A stretch of DNA of 34,780 nt from Collinsella tanakaei. Lineage in GTDB: Bacteria; Actinomycetota; Coriobacteriia; Coriobacteriales; Coriobacteriaceae. How positions within the stretch are numbered: the first letter of the stretch is position 1; each line of letters begins with the position of its first letter. The position numbers were made by a program, and so were the translations under genes. The stretch is taken from positions 1 through 34,780 of the forward strand of contig NZ_JACJMB010000021.1 of the NCBI RefSeq assembly GCF_016902615.1, written 5' to 3'. This document shows, piece after piece, positions 24,794 to 32,826 of this stretch. The notes under the pieces were generated by a model. The model did no database searches. It was given only the letters and a program-made list of their open reading frames with translations, and was not told the DNA's origin.

Positions 24794-25539
24794 CGCCCGT
24801 CATCGAGATGCAGGGCATCCACCGCATCTTCGAGTCCGAGGCGGGCCTCGCCCACATCCTTCACGGCATCGACTTTCGCGTCGAGGCAGGTGAGTTCGTG
24901 GCGATCATCGGCCCCTCGGGTTCAGGCAAGTCTACGCTCATGAACATCCTAGGCTGCCTCGACACGCCCACCGCCGGGACCTACCGGCTCTCTGGCCTGA
25001 ACGTGGCGGAGCTCACCGACGACGAGCTCGCCGAGGTGCGGGCGCACGAGATTGGCTTCGTGTTCCAGAGCTTCAACCTCCTGCCGCGCCTGTCGGTGCT
25101 CGAGAACGTCATGCTGCCGCTCGCCTACACCGATTGCCCGCGGCATGAGCGAGAGCGGCGCGCCGTGCACGCCCTGCATGCGGTGGCGCTCGACGTGGGC
25201 CACTTCGACCATCGCGTAAACGAGCTGTCCGGCGGCCAGATGCAGCGCGTGGCCATCGCCCGCGCTCTGGTGAACGACCCCGCTATCATCTTGGCCGACG
25301 AGCCGACCGGCAACCTCGACTCCCACACCGGCGCCTTAGTCATGCAGACCTTCCACCGGCTGAAAGACGCCGGCAAGACCATCGTCCTCATCACCCACGA
25401 CGCGCACGTCGCCGCGGAGGCCGACCGCATGGTCACCATCCGCGACGGCCGCATCTACCATGGTGACGCGCCCTACGACGAAGTGCCCGAAGTCGTCATG
25501 GCGGCAGCGGACACCAGGCAGAAGGAGGCGACCCGATGA
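24790..25539 (+). CDS. ABC transporter ATP-binding protein (MacB type)
   Basis: 249-residue ATPase with all motifs intact: Walker [10 protein letters not shown] (41-49), Q-loop [10 protein letters not shown], signature [15 protein letters not shown], Walker [14 protein letters not shown] and switch His in ITHDAHVA. It overlaps both neighbours by ATGA, so adaptor, ATPase and permease are translated as a coupled unit. It is related to the ATPase at 19152, consistent with duplication of an FtsX-type transporter module around the same two-component system. Confidence 0.95.
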   Translation: MTPVIEMQGIHRIFESEAGLAHILHGIDFRVEAGEFVAIIGPSGSGKSTLMNILGCLDTPTAGTYRLSGLNVAELTDDELAEVRAHEIGFVFQSFNLLPRLSVLENVMLPLAYTDCPRHERERRAVHALHAVALDVGHFDHRVNELSGGQMQRVAIARALVNDPAIILADEPTGNLDSHTGALVMQTFHRLKDAGKTIVLITHDAHVAAEADRMVTIRDGRIYHGDAPYDEVPEVVMAAADTRQKEATR

Positions 25540-26783
25540 GCATACGTGACCTCATCCGCGAGGCCCTGCGCTCGCTCGAATCAAACCGGGGCCGCAGCCT
25601 GCTCACCATCCTCGGCATCGTCATCGGCATCGCCGCCGTCATCGCCATGACCTCGCTCATCGGCGGCGTGCGAAACTCGCTCATCTCGGGCCTCGGCCTG
25701 AACGCCGCACGCACCGTCCAGATCTCGTGCAGCTACCCCATGGATACCGACGACGTCGCCGACATCGCCCGGCTCATGCCCGAATACGAGGCACTCGAGG
25801 GGTCGGCCTACGGCTACACCCAGGCGCAGGGATCGAACTGTACGGTCGACGCGAACATCCGCGGCGCGGACTCCGCCTACCTGGAGATGACCGGCGAGGT
25901 CAAGCTCGCCGAGGGTCGCATGTTCACCTCGGCCGAGGAGCAGGCGGCCGCCCGCGTCATCATCCTCGACAAGTCGGGAGTGCAGGCGTTCTTCGGCACC
26001 CCGGACGCCCAGGTCGTGGGCAAGTCGATCAGGCTCGGCAGCCACGACTACCAGATCGTGGGCGTCGACGAAAAGATGCCCGCGAGCTCGACGGGCACCG
26101 AGAACGTCTACATCAGCGTCTACACACCGCTGCAGACCTGCCTCGATGACTTCAGCATGGGCTACCCCTATCTGTCGACCGTAACCGGTCTGGCGCGCGA
26201 GGGCACCGACATGGACGCCATCGTGGAGACGACCATGCAACAGGTCGCGAAGGTGATGGGAATCGATGAGGAGAACATTGCCGACAACGTGTACGTCTAC
26301 TCCATGAAGTCGACGGTGGACACCATGAGCGGGTTCATGAACTCGTTCTCCCTCATCATGGGCGCCGTCGCCGGCATCTCGCTTCTGGTGGGCGGCATCG
26401 GCATCATGAACATGATGCTCACGAACGTGACCGAGCGCATCCGCGAGATCGGCGTGCGCCGCGCGCTCGGGGCCACGCGCCGCGACATCACGCTGCAGTT
26501 CCTCATGGAGTCCGCCGTGGTCTGCGTGGCCGGCGGCATCCTGGGCACCGTCATCGGCTATCTGCTCTCCTGGGGACTCTCCGCCATCGCCTCGGCACTC
26601 GGGCTGCTCGGCAGCATGGGCATGACGACACCGGGGGCCACGGCAACGTTGACGCCCCAGATCTCTCCCGAGGCCATCGCAGCCGCCGTGGGGCTGAGCA
26701 TCGCCATCGGCCTCATCTTCGGCTGGTATCCGGCGCGCCGCGCCGCGAAGCTCGACCCTGTGGAGTGCCTGCGCTCGCTGTAG
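25536..26783 (+). CDS. MacB-like FtsX permease
   Basis: 415-residue permease with the compact MacB layout: one N-terminal membrane segment (about 22-44), an extracytoplasmic MacB_PCD domain, and three C-terminal segments (about 268-295, 322-350, 383-403). The FtsX core [20 protein letters not shown] is present and the protein ends [17 protein letters not shown] as usual. It starts inside the ATPase stop (ATGA). With the adaptor and ATPase it forms a MacAB-like exporter. Substrates of such systems include peptides and macrolides; here the substrate is unknown. Confidence 0.95.
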   Translation: MSIRDLIREALRSLESNRGRSLLTILGIVIGIAAVIAMTSLIGGVRNSLISGLGLNAARTVQISCSYPMDTDDVADIARLMPEYEALEGSAYGYTQAQGSNCTVDANIRGADSAYLEMTGEVKLAEGRMFTSAEEQAAARVIILDKSGVQAFFGTPDAQVVGKSIRLGSHDYQIVGVDEKMPASSTGTENVYISVYTPLQTCLDDFSMGYPYLSTVTGLAREGTDMDAIVETTMQQVAKVMGIDEENIADNVYVYSMKSTVDTMSGFMNSFSLIMGAVAGISLLVGGIGIMNMMLTNVTERIREIGVRRALGATRRDITLQFLMESAVVCVAGGILGTVIGYLLSWGLSAIASALGLLGSMGMTTPGATATLTPQISPEAIAAAVGLSIAIGLIFGWYPARRAAKLDPVECLRSL

Positions 26784-26802
26784 GAGAGCCGAAATGCCTA
26801 AC

Positions 26803-26852
26803 GGCGGGCCTGTCCCGGGGCAATCGCCCTGACAGGCCCGCCGCCTCATTTT
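26803..26852 (+). terminator. Terminator between convergent genes
   Basis: GGCGGGCCTGTC (26803-26814) and GACAGGCCCGCC (26831-26842) make a perfect 12-bp stem, followed by GCCTCATTTT. It lies 20 bases after the permease stop and just before the 3' end of the convergent hydrolase gene, so it may act on both. Confidence 0.78.
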
Positions 26853-26866
26853 GGCCACAGATAGCG

Positions 26867-27874
26867 TTACAGATAGCGGAAGAGGAAACCGCTCACCGTC
26901 TCCCAGTAGCGACCGGGGTCGCTCTGGGAGCTGGCCCCGTGTCCCGCGCCCTCGAAGGAGACCTTCTCCTTCACCTCGCTCGCGCAGGCATCATAGAGCT
27001 CATCGAGCATCCGATACGGCACGAACGTGTCGGCGGTCCCATGGATGAACAGCATCGGGACGCGTGCCCGGCGCAGGCGGTCGACCGCGCTCGCCTCCCT
27101 GAACCCGTAGCCCGCGCGCACGCGGCATACGCGCTCCGCGGCGTCGAGCAGCGGGTGGACCGGCAGGTGCATGAGGTCGCCCATCTGCTGGGCAAGCTCG
27201 TCCCACACGCTCGTGTAGCCGCAGTCCTCCACGATGCAGCGGACCTGTGGGGGCAGATCGAGGCCCGAGGCCATCATGACCTCGGCAGCACCCATCGACA
27301 CGCCGTAGAGCGCGATTTTCGCCTCGGGATCGAACGTGACGATCATCTGGATCCACCGCATCAGGTCGAAGGCATCGAGCCACCCCATGCCGACATACCG
27401 GTCGCGGTTGCGCTCGTGCCCGCGCGCCGCCGGCAGGATGACCGAGAACCCGGCACGATGCGCCAGCATCGCCTCGCCCGCCAGATCGGAGGGCTGCCCG
27501 CTGTAGCCATGGCACAAGATGAGGTAGCGATGCGCGGTGTCGGGGCTCTCCGGCGAGCGGCGGCCGTCATCTGAGGGCACCACGCCCGGACCCCAGATGC
27601 GCCAGCCATGGAGCACCCCGCCGCCTCGCGCCGCCTCGACCGTCGCGTCGCGACGCGCCTCGAGAAACCACGCGCGCGCCTCCTGGCGAAACGGGTCCTG
27701 AGCGTATGCCCCCACGTCGAGCCCGCTCCCCTCACCCGAGTTGATGCGCGCCATGATAGAGCGCTTGGAGGAGGGGTTCAGGGCGAAATCGAACAGCGCG
27801 TTGCCCACGGCCGTGAGCCCGGCGCCGCCGAGGGCCGCGGCGCCTGCGGTAATGGCTCCAACTATCTGAATCAT
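26867..27874 (-). CDS. Alpha/beta hydrolase (serine hydrolase, S33/Bem46-like)
   Basis: 335-residue protein with an N-terminal hydrophobic segment (about 3-30, membrane anchor or signal) and an alpha/beta hydrolase fold. The oxyanion region is LCHGYSGQPSD. The nucleophile is Ser193 in YGVSMGAAE, the acid Asp282 in HGTADTFVPY and the base His312 in GAGHGAS. ATG 27874 has GAAAGG ten bases upstream; a longer frame reaching 28030 is unsupported. It could be an esterase, peptidase or acyltransferase; the sequence does not choose between them. It lies 250 bases downstream of the membrane protein gene on the same strand, with no clear terminator between. Confidence 0.88.
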   Translation of the reverse strand: MIQIVGAITAGAAALGGAGLTAVGNALFDFALNPSSKRSIMARINSGEGSGLDVGAYAQDPFRQEARAWFLEARRDATVEAARGGGVLHGWRIWGPGVVPSDDGRRSPESPDTAHRYLILCHGYSGQPSDLAGEAMLAHRAGFSVILPAARGHERNRDRYVGMGWLDAFDLMRWIQMIVTFDPEAKIALYGVSMGAAEVMMASGLDLPPQVRCIVEDCGYTSVWDELAQQMGDLMHLPVHPLLDAAERVCRVRAGYGFREASAVDRLRRARVPMLFIHGTADTFVPYRMLDELYDACASEVKEKVSFEGAGHGASSQSDPGRYWETVSGFLFRYL

Positions 27875-28125
27875 CGGGATCGGACCTTTCGGAATCTTGT
27901 GCCGGAAGCGCACCGGCGATATCTGGGTGGGCGGGACGCGCTGCATATGCGCGACCCGCATGGGGATGAAAGCGGTGCGGACCGCAGGTTTTCGCAGGCG
28001 GAACCGCCGCTGCAAGGCACATGCACGCAACCGACGGCAAAGGGCGCCGACAGCACGCCGGAGCGAGCGCGCTCGCAGGTATCCGGCACGACGCCTGTGT
28101 ACCCGCCACCTTGGCGATCACCCGC

Positions 28126-29484
28126 CTAGCGCCTGTCGGCAGACGGCGGACGGCGCTTCGCAAGCGATGCCGGCGAGACCGTGATGCCGCCCTCCGCCTT
28201 GCGCACGCGGGTCCCCCGATGCCGCGCGCGGACCTCGGAGGGCTTCGGCGCAGCGGAGGTGGAGCCGTGCTCGATGGCCGCGCTCTCCGCGTGCTCGAGC
28301 GCGACGGTCTCCGCCGCCGACGCTGCCGCGGCCACCTGGGCGGGCGAGGAGTCGTGGCGACGGCCGCGCCCGAAGCGCGCGATGGCCCGGTCCCAGCGGT
28401 CGTGGATACTCGCGTTGTGGGAGCTCTTGAGACCGAGCAGCGGGGCTGCCAGGATCGTCGGGGCGATAAAGGTGATGAGGCGCCACAGCAGGTAGCCCGC
28501 CGTCGCGGCGCTGCCGAAGAAGTGGCCGAGGAACAGCGCGAAACCGCCCTCGGCGCCACCCGTGCCGCCCGGCAGCGGGACGGCGGAGGACAGCAGCTGG
28601 ACGAAGGCGCTCGCGGCCATGACCGAGAAGAAGTCGACGTCATGGTGGCCGAACGCCAGCATGAGGAAGTAGGGCACCAGATAGAAGAAGGCAAGCTGCA
28701 TCATGGTGATCACCACGGTGAGCGCCATGGAGCTCACGTGCCCCGCCGCGAGCTTGAACTTGACGGAAAAGGACATGACCTCGGTGTTCACGAACTCATG
28801 CCAGCGCGCGCACTTCTCGTGCGCCACGCCGGCGCGCTCCAGCACGCGGATGATCCAATGGGCGACGCGCATCACCATGCGCGGCATGAGCGCGATGGCG
28901 AAGATGCCCAGCAGGATGCATACGTGCCCACCGAAGCTGAACACGCTGATGAGCGTGATATCACCGTACTGCTTGGCGAAAAACGGCATGCGGGCGATCA
29001 TGAGGATCGCGCCCCAGGCGACGAGGCCGAACTGGTAGACGATGAAACGGGTGAACTGGATGGCGCCCGCCTCGCCCACGTTCTGACCGGCCTTCGTCAG
29101 GCGGTAGATCTGCGCCGGTGTGGAACCCATCATCATGGGCGTGAGGTTGCCGAAGAAGATGCCGCTCGCCTCGACGGAGATAAGGTCCCTGATGCCCACC
29201 GGGCTCACCGGATCGAGCCATACGGCGATGGCGTAGGCGGCGATACCGAAGATGAGATAGAGCACCATGCTCACGCAGGCCACGACGACCCAGCCTGTCT
29301 GGACGTTGCTCAAGGCGTCCCAGAACTGGGCAACCTGCCCGGTCACGACCAGATAGATAACGTAGGCCACGAGCACGAGACCGATAAAGATGGCGCCGCG
29401 ACGCGCGCCCTTGTGGTCGTCGCCACCGGACGGCTGCGCCACGACCTTCGGATTCGCCGTGCTCTTATTCGTGGAATCAGCCAT
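28126..29484 (-). CDS. LPG-synthase-TM / flippase-like integral membrane protein
   Basis: 452-residue protein with about eight membrane segments and the family motif SAVPLPGGTGGAEGGF. This places it with the membrane domain of lysylphosphatidylglycerol synthases (PF03706; YbhN/AglD relatives). It lacks the soluble aminoacyl-transfer domain of full MprF, so a lipid-flippase or glycolipid role is more likely than lysine transfer. The cytoplasmic C-terminus (about 380-452) is charged and low in complexity. GAGGGGG lies three to four bases before the ATG, rather close. Minus-strand TACAAT at 29535-29540 is a possible -10. Palindrome copy A lies about 120 bases upstream. Confidence 0.87.
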   Translation of the reverse strand: MADSTNKSTANPKVVAQPSGGDDHKGARRGAIFIGLVLVAYVIYLVVTGQVAQFWDALSNVQTGWVVVACVSMVLYLIFGIAAYAIAVWLDPVSPVGIRDLISVEASGIFFGNLTPMMMGSTPAQIYRLTKAGQNVGEAGAIQFTRFIVYQFGLVAWGAILMIARMPFFAKQYGDITLISVFSFGGHVCILLGIFAIALMPRMVMRVAHWIIRVLERAGVAHEKCARWHEFVNTEVMSFSVKFKLAAGHVSSMALTVVITMMQLAFFYLVPYFLMLAFGHHDVDFFSVMAASAFVQLLSSAVPLPGGTGGAEGGFALFLGHFFGSAATAGYLLWRLITFIAPTILAAPLLGLKSSHNASIHDRWDRAIARFGRGRRHDSSPAQVAAAASAAETVALEHAESAAIEHGSTSAAPKPSEVRARHRGTRVRKAEGGITVSPASLAKRRPPSADRR

Positions 29485-29602
29485 GGTCCCCCTCGATCAC
29501 TATCGCGCTGGACATCAAGCCGTCGCGTCCATCTATTGTAGGGCTCACGTTGCCTGCGGTCGTTGCCCCTATGGACCCCGAGAAGAAATCCAGACGTATC
29601 AC

Positions 29603-29692
29603 GTGTCTCCATCGGGGACGGGGCGGTTCGGTGCCACCGGGTAGCGGCCGCGACCCGGTGGCACCGAACCGCCCCGTCCCCGATGGAGACAC
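29603..29692. repeat. Long palindrome, copy A (40-bp perfect arms)
   Basis: The left arm (29603-29642) begins GTGTCTCCATCGGGGACG and ends GGTGCCACCGGGT. The right arm (29653-29692) is its exact reverse complement, around a 10-base loop AGCGGCCGCG. It sits between the tRNA-Glu terminator and the start region of the membrane protein gene. It differs from copy B only near the centre. It could form a cruciform or a very stable RNA hairpin, or be a non-autonomous mobile element. Confidence 0.9.
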
Positions 29693-29702
29693 CTCGATAT
29701 AG

Positions 29703-29725
29703 CAAAAGAGCTCCCGAAGGAGCTC
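29703..29725 (-). terminator. Terminator of the tRNA-Gln/tRNA-Glu unit
   Basis: On the minus strand GAGCTCC, TTCG and GGAGCTC form a UUCG-type hairpin, followed by TTTTGC. It lies 12 bases after the tRNA-Glu CCA end. Confidence 0.85.
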
Positions 29726-29736
29726 ATATAAGTTCT

Positions 29737-29813
29737 TGGTAGCCCGTACCAGATTCGAACTGGTGATCTCCGCCTTGAGAGGGCGGCGTCCTAAACCGCT
29801 AGACGAACGGGCC
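29737..29813 (-). tRNA. tRNA-Glu (anticodon CUC), copy 1
   Basis: 77 nt including an encoded CCA. The acceptor stem is GGCCCGT with ACGGGCT (first pair G-U). The D-arm is typical of tRNA-Glu (CGTCTAGCGGTTTAGGAC). The anticodon stem CCGCC/GGCGG encloses the loop CTCTCAA, and the T-arm has GTTCGAATC. Anticodon CTC reads GAG. It is second in a unit after tRNA-Gln. The gene matches the copy at 30982 on the opposite strand. Confidence 0.97.
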
Positions 29814-29825
29814 ATATGAGGTGGA

Positions 29826-29899
29826 TGGCTGGGATAGAGGGAGTCGAACCCCCATTGACGGAACCAGAATCCGCTGTCCTGCCATTAGACGATATCCCA
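29826..29899 (-). tRNA. tRNA-Gln (anticodon CUG)
   Basis: 74 nt with encoded CCA. The acceptor stem is TGGGATA with TATCCCA and discriminator G. The anticodon stem GCGGA/TCCGT encloses loop TTCTGGT, so the anticodon is CTG (reads CAG). The T-arm has GGTTCGACTCC. The first-pair U-A is usual for tRNA-Gln. It lies 12 bases before tRNA-Glu and shares its promoter. Confidence 0.95.
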
Positions 29900-29944
29900 A
29901 TGGCGCCTCCGTGCGCTCGGCGTTTCCGCTTCGCGCAAGAAAGT

Positions 29945-29973
29945 ATATTACGGAAGGCATCCCGGATACGCAA
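29945..29973 (-). promoter_or_regulatory. Promoter of the tRNA-Gln/tRNA-Glu unit
   Basis: On the minus strand TTGCGT (29968-29973), 17 bases, TAATAT (29945-29950). The surrounding GGGCTTGCGT and CCGTAATAT recur in the promoter of the second tRNA-Glu. Confidence 0.8.
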
Positions 29974-30028
29974 GCCCTAATTTTGAAAAAGTTCAACTCG
30001 TGAGGGATTCATGGAGTCCCCAGCTCAT

Positions 30029-30063
30029 GTCCTCATTGTGGACGGGGTAGTTTGGCGCCATCG
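30029..30063. repeat. Palindrome-family left half-copy D
   Basis: A 35-base left-arm-like sequence containing GGACGGGGTAGTTTGG. It matches the reverse complement of 30791-30825 at 30 of 35 positions. No right arm follows directly; the matching arm lies beyond the lipoprotein gene. Confidence 0.75.
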
Positions 30064-30183
30064 CGGATGAGCCCCTCCTCCAACGAGATGACGCGTCACC
30101 CCAAGCAGCCGCTCATGCACCAGCAACTTCCTGTACGGCACCGGCATGGTGAGCCGATACGCAAGGGAAGAAGCAAACGTCAG

Positions 30184-30642
30184 ATGAAGACAAGGTTATG
30201 TGTAGCCGCAGCGCTCGGCCTGGCGCTCGCCTCCACGGCGGGACTCACCGGATGTGGCAGCAACTACGCAGGCGGAGACGCGCCGGTGCAGGAAGCAGAA
30301 GAGCAGCAGGAGGCCGTGCTCGACCTCGCCGGCACCTGGAAAGTAGAGGGATCAGACCCTGACTCATGGCAGGAGCTCACGATCTCTGGCGACGTCATGA
30401 CAATAGACTGGGTTTCAGACGGAGGAGATACGCGCGCGCTGTACTGGGCGGGAACCTACCCAGCTCCCACCGAGCCATCCGACACATGGTCCTGGACGAG
30501 CGAGAACGACCATGAGCAGACGGGCACGGCGCTCATGGCTTCATCGGACGAGACGAAGGACTTCGAATTCGATGGCGAGCAGATCTCCTACTCGGTAAGC
30601 GCACTTGGGATTACCAAAACCGTGCATGCCGCCAGGCAGTAG
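30184..30642 (+). CDS. Small predicted lipoprotein of unknown function
   Basis: 152-residue secreted lipoprotein. A signal peptide (MKTRLCVAAALGLALASTAG) ends in the lipobox LTGC with Cys24 as the lipid-bearing residue. An acidic Gln/Glu linker follows, then a mature domain beginning LAGTWKVEGSDPDSWQELTI, which suggests a small beta-rich fold of the kind seen in lipocalin-like or DUF-type lipoproteins. I do not recognise a specific family. ATG 30184 was chosen for the signal peptide; the ribosome site (GGGAAGAAG) is distant. The 3' half looks less GC-rich than neighbouring genes. Inverted half-copies of the palindrome flank the gene on both sides, suggesting it moved as cargo. Confidence 0.8.
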   Translation: MKTRLCVAAALGLALASTAGLTGCGSNYAGGDAPVQEAEEQQEAVLDLAGTWKVEGSDPDSWQELTISGDVMTIDWVSDGGDTRALYWAGTYPAPTEPSDTWSWTSENDHEQTGTALMASSDETKDFEFDGEQISYSVSALGITKTVHAARQ

Positions 30643-30790
30643 TTTCGCTTTGCGGCTGGCATCCGACATCGCGCTTCGAGCACACGCCTTTTGCGATGCC
30701 ATGGATAATCGCGGAACTACACACGAAGCGGAATGTGCTGCCACGGAGAGCATCGGGGTTTGTCGAGCTCCATCGAAACGAGCAGCATCT

Positions 30791-30825
30791 CGGTGGCACC
30801 AAACTACCCCGTCCCCAATGGAGAC
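30791..30825. repeat. Palindrome-family right half-copy D'
   Basis: CGGTGGCACCAAACTACCCC then GTCCCCAATGGAGAC, oriented as a right arm. It pairs with the left half-copy at 30029-30063 at 30 of 35 positions, with the lipoprotein gene between them. Confidence 0.8.
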
Positions 30826-30924
30826 ATCGCGGGCAATGAGGCTGCGGCATGCTCCGCACGCTAGACTTATAGACCAGGCATCTTCGCAAGTCCTCCACAA
30901 CTCAAAGATTCTCAGAATTTGGGC

Positions 30925-30953
30925 TTGCGTGCCATGGGGGCATCCCGTAATAT
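30925..30953 (+). promoter_or_regulatory. Promoter of the second tRNA-Glu
   Basis: TTGCGT (30925-30930), 17 bases, TAATAT (30948-30953). Hexamers, spacing and flanks (GGGCTTGCGT, CCCGTAATATTCTTTCT) match the promoter of the tRNA-Gln/Glu unit, showing common origin. The 339-base gap after the lipoprotein gene otherwise holds only half-copy D'. Confidence 0.8.
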
Positions 30954-30981
30954 TCTTTCTGCGCAAAGGCGCAACACAGAC

Positions 30982-31058
30982 GGCCCGTTCGTCTAGCGGT
31001 TTAGGACGCCGCCCTCTCAAGGCGGAGATCACCAGTTCGAATCTGGTACGGGCTACCA
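30982..31058 (+). tRNA. tRNA-Glu (anticodon CUC), copy 2
   Basis: 77 nt with encoded CCA, identical in sequence to the minus-strand copy at 29737-29813. Anticodon loop CTCTCAA, acceptor stem GGCCCGT/ACGGGCT. It stands alone; no tRNA-Gln lies between it and its promoter. Confidence 0.97.
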
Positions 31059-31069
31059 AGAACTTACAT

Positions 31070-31094
31070 GAGCTCCTTCGGGGGCTCTTTTCTT
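31070..31094 (+). terminator. Terminator of the second tRNA-Glu
   Basis: GAGCTCC, TTCG, GGGGCTC hairpin followed by TTTTCTT, 12 bases after the CCA. It is nearly the same as the terminator of the other tRNA-Glu; the stem has one changed pair (A-U to G-U). Confidence 0.85.
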
Positions 31095-31111
31095 ATCTAC
31101 TGAGTATGAGC

Positions 31112-31201
31112 GTGTCTCCATCGGGGACGGGGCGGTTCGGTGCCACCGGGCCGCGGCCGCGACCCGGTGGCACCGAACCGCCCCGTCCCCGATGGAGACA
31201 C
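31112..31201. repeat. Long palindrome, copy B (39-bp perfect arms)
   Basis: The left arm (31112-31150) and right arm (31163-31201) are exact reverse complements, with a GC-rich centre CCGCGGCCGCGA. The arms match copy A. It follows the tRNA-Glu terminator and ends 15 bases before the 3' end of the ABC importer operon. Confidence 0.9.
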
Positions 31202-31216
31202 CTCGATTCCGAGCCG

Positions 31217-31849
31217 TTAAAGCTCAACGCGGCGCGTCGCGATGCAATCGATCAGAGCGGGCGCATGCGACACGACGACAAGCCCCATGTCGCGCTCACG
31301 GGCAATCTCGAGCACCGCATGCCAGACCTCTGCCTGCGTGAGCGCATCCAACATGGCCGTCATCTCGTCGCAGATGAGATAGCGCGGGTGCGCCAGCAGG
31401 GCGCGCGCGATGCAGAAGCGCATGAGCTCGCCGCCCGACAGCTCATGCGGAAGGCGGGCGTACCACTCGCGCCGAATGCCGAATGCGCTGACGAGCCCCT
31501 CGGACTCGGCCTGGGCAAGGGCCTCCTCGACAGAACGACCCACCGCCCCCTCGGCAAGCGAGCGCCCCATACGCATACGCGGATCGAACGCGAGCTCGGG
31601 ATGCTGCGCGATGAGCTGCACCGACAGCGCACATCCCGCATACGCCCGATGGCCCTTGCCATCGACCGTCACGCTCCCTGCCTGCGGCATCAGCACCCCC
31701 GCAAGGATGCGGCAGAGCGTCGTCTTGCCCGCACCAGACAGCGCCACGAGCGCCACGCGCTCACCCGGCTCGACCTCGAGCGAGAACCCGCGAAGAAGCG
31801 GCGATGCCTGCGGGTAGGCGAAGGTTATGTCATGGGCAACGAGGCTCAT
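31217..31849 (-). CDS. ABC importer ATP-binding protein, second ATPase (NikE/OppF type)
   Basis: 210-residue ATPase with Walker A ALSGAGKTT, signature LSGGELMRFCIARAL, Walker B YLICDEMTAMLD and switch His in VVSHAPAL. DEMTAMLD instead of DEPTSALD is typical of nickel/peptide importer ATPases. It is short: OppF/DppF proteins usually carry a C-terminal extension absent here, which is closer to NikE-like proteins. Its start overlaps the preceding ATPase stop by four bases. It is the last gene of a four-gene operon. Confidence 0.9.
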   Translation of the reverse strand: MSLVAHDITFAYPQASPLLRGFSLEVEPGERVALVALSGAGKTTLCRILAGVLMPQAGSVTVDGKGHRAYAGCALSVQLIAQHPELAFDPRMRMGRSLAEGAVGRSVEEALAQAESEGLVSAFGIRREWYARLPHELSGGELMRFCIARALLAHPRYLICDEMTAMLDALTQAEVWHAVLEIARERDMGLVVVSHAPALIDCIATRRVEL

Positions 31850-32826
31850 ACCGTCTCCTCCATATCCCCGCTCCGAACCGGGCTCGCGTCGGCATACTCC
31901 GCGGGGTTAACGATCGTGAATCCATTCTCCGGCAGCGCATGCCACAGGGCGCGCGAGAACGGATGGCGCAGGAGCGCCGGATCATCGAAACTCGCCGTCG
32001 CCGTCTCCTCCACAATCGTGCCGTCGTGAAACACCGCCACGCGATCGGCCACCGTAAGGGCAAGCTCGAGGTCATGCGTGATGAGCAGAACCCCTCCCCC
32101 ACCATCGGCGAAAGCACGCAGGTCATCGAGCGCATGCACGGCGAGCTCCAGATCGAGCCCGGGCGTCGGCTCGTCGGCCACGATCAGCCGCGGGTCGTCC
32201 ATAAGCGCGCAGATGAGCAGCACGCGGCGCGCCATGCCGCCCGACAGCTCGTGGGGATACATCCGCTCCACGTCCGCGGCAAGGCCATAGGATTCCAACA
32301 GCTCCCGCATGCGCGCACGTCGCCTCGTACGCACGGCCCCGCGGCATGCGCCCACGATCTGGTCGCCCACGCGCATGAGCGGGTCGAGGTGCGCCACGCC
32401 CTGCGGCACCAGCGAGATGCCGTGCCCGCGCAGGCGCTCGAGCGCACTCGCGTCCACAGGCTCACCGTCGAACCAAATCCGTCCGCGCACGCACGCGTTC
32501 GGCTCGAACAACCCCAAGATCGCATCGGCAAGCAGGGTCTTTCCCGACCCGCTTGCGCCCACGACGGCGAGCATCTCGCCCGCGTGGACGGACAGCGTCA
32601 GGTCGTGCAGCTGCACGCGCTCGACGCGCCCGGCACGAAAGTAGGGCGCCTCGGGGTCGTACATGTCGAACGACACGCTCAAGTCCTCCACCGAAAGCAG
32701 GTGATGGTTGCCCGGGTGGTGCGACGTCGGGGCATGCGAATGGTGATGATGGAGCTCCGCGTCCCCGTGCGGTCCATGGACAGGCGGGTGGGCGCCGGAG
32801 CGCGCCTGTGCGGCATCGTTCCTCAT
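31846..32826 (-). CDS. ABC importer ATP-binding protein, first ATPase, with His-rich N-terminus (NikD/OppD type)
   Basis: 326-residue ATPase with Walker A GASGSGKT, signature LSGGMARRVLLICAL, Walker B LIVADEPTPGLD and switch His in LITHDLELAL. Before the domain (LLSVEDLSVSFD, about 43-54) lies an unusual tail with twelve His in residues 13-42, including HHHHSH, HH and HH. Such tails bind Ni2+, Co2+ or Zn2+ in metal chaperones, so a metal substrate or metal-sensing role is inferred. ATG 32826 overlaps the permease stop (ATGA). A longer frame reaching 33612 is antisense-type noise over the permease gene. Confidence 0.9.
   Translation of the reverse strand: MRNDAAQARSGAHPPVHGPHGDAELHHHHSHAPTSHHPGNHHLLSVEDLSVSFDMYDPEAPYFRAGRVERVQLHDLTLSVHAGEMLAVVGASGSGKTLLADAILGLFEPNACVRGRIWFDGEPVDASALERLRGHGISLVPQGVAHLDPLMRVGDQIVGACRGAVRTRRRARMRELLESYGLAADVERMYPHELSGGMARRVLLICALMDDPRLIVADEPTPGLDLELAVHALDDLRAFADGGGGVLLITHDLELALTVADRVAVFHDGTIVEETATASFDDPALLRHPFSRALWHALPENGFTIVNPAEYADASPVRSGDMEETV

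Noticed and set aside
28126-29484. Full MprF lysylphosphatidylglycerol synthase
   Set aside because: Only the membrane domain is present; the C-terminal aminoacyl-transferase domain is missing, so that activity is not claimed.
29603-29692. Palindrome copy A as a simple intrinsic terminator
   Set aside because: The tRNA unit already has its own hairpin with a T tract at 29703-29725. The palindrome has no T tract on either side, and its arms are far longer than needed.
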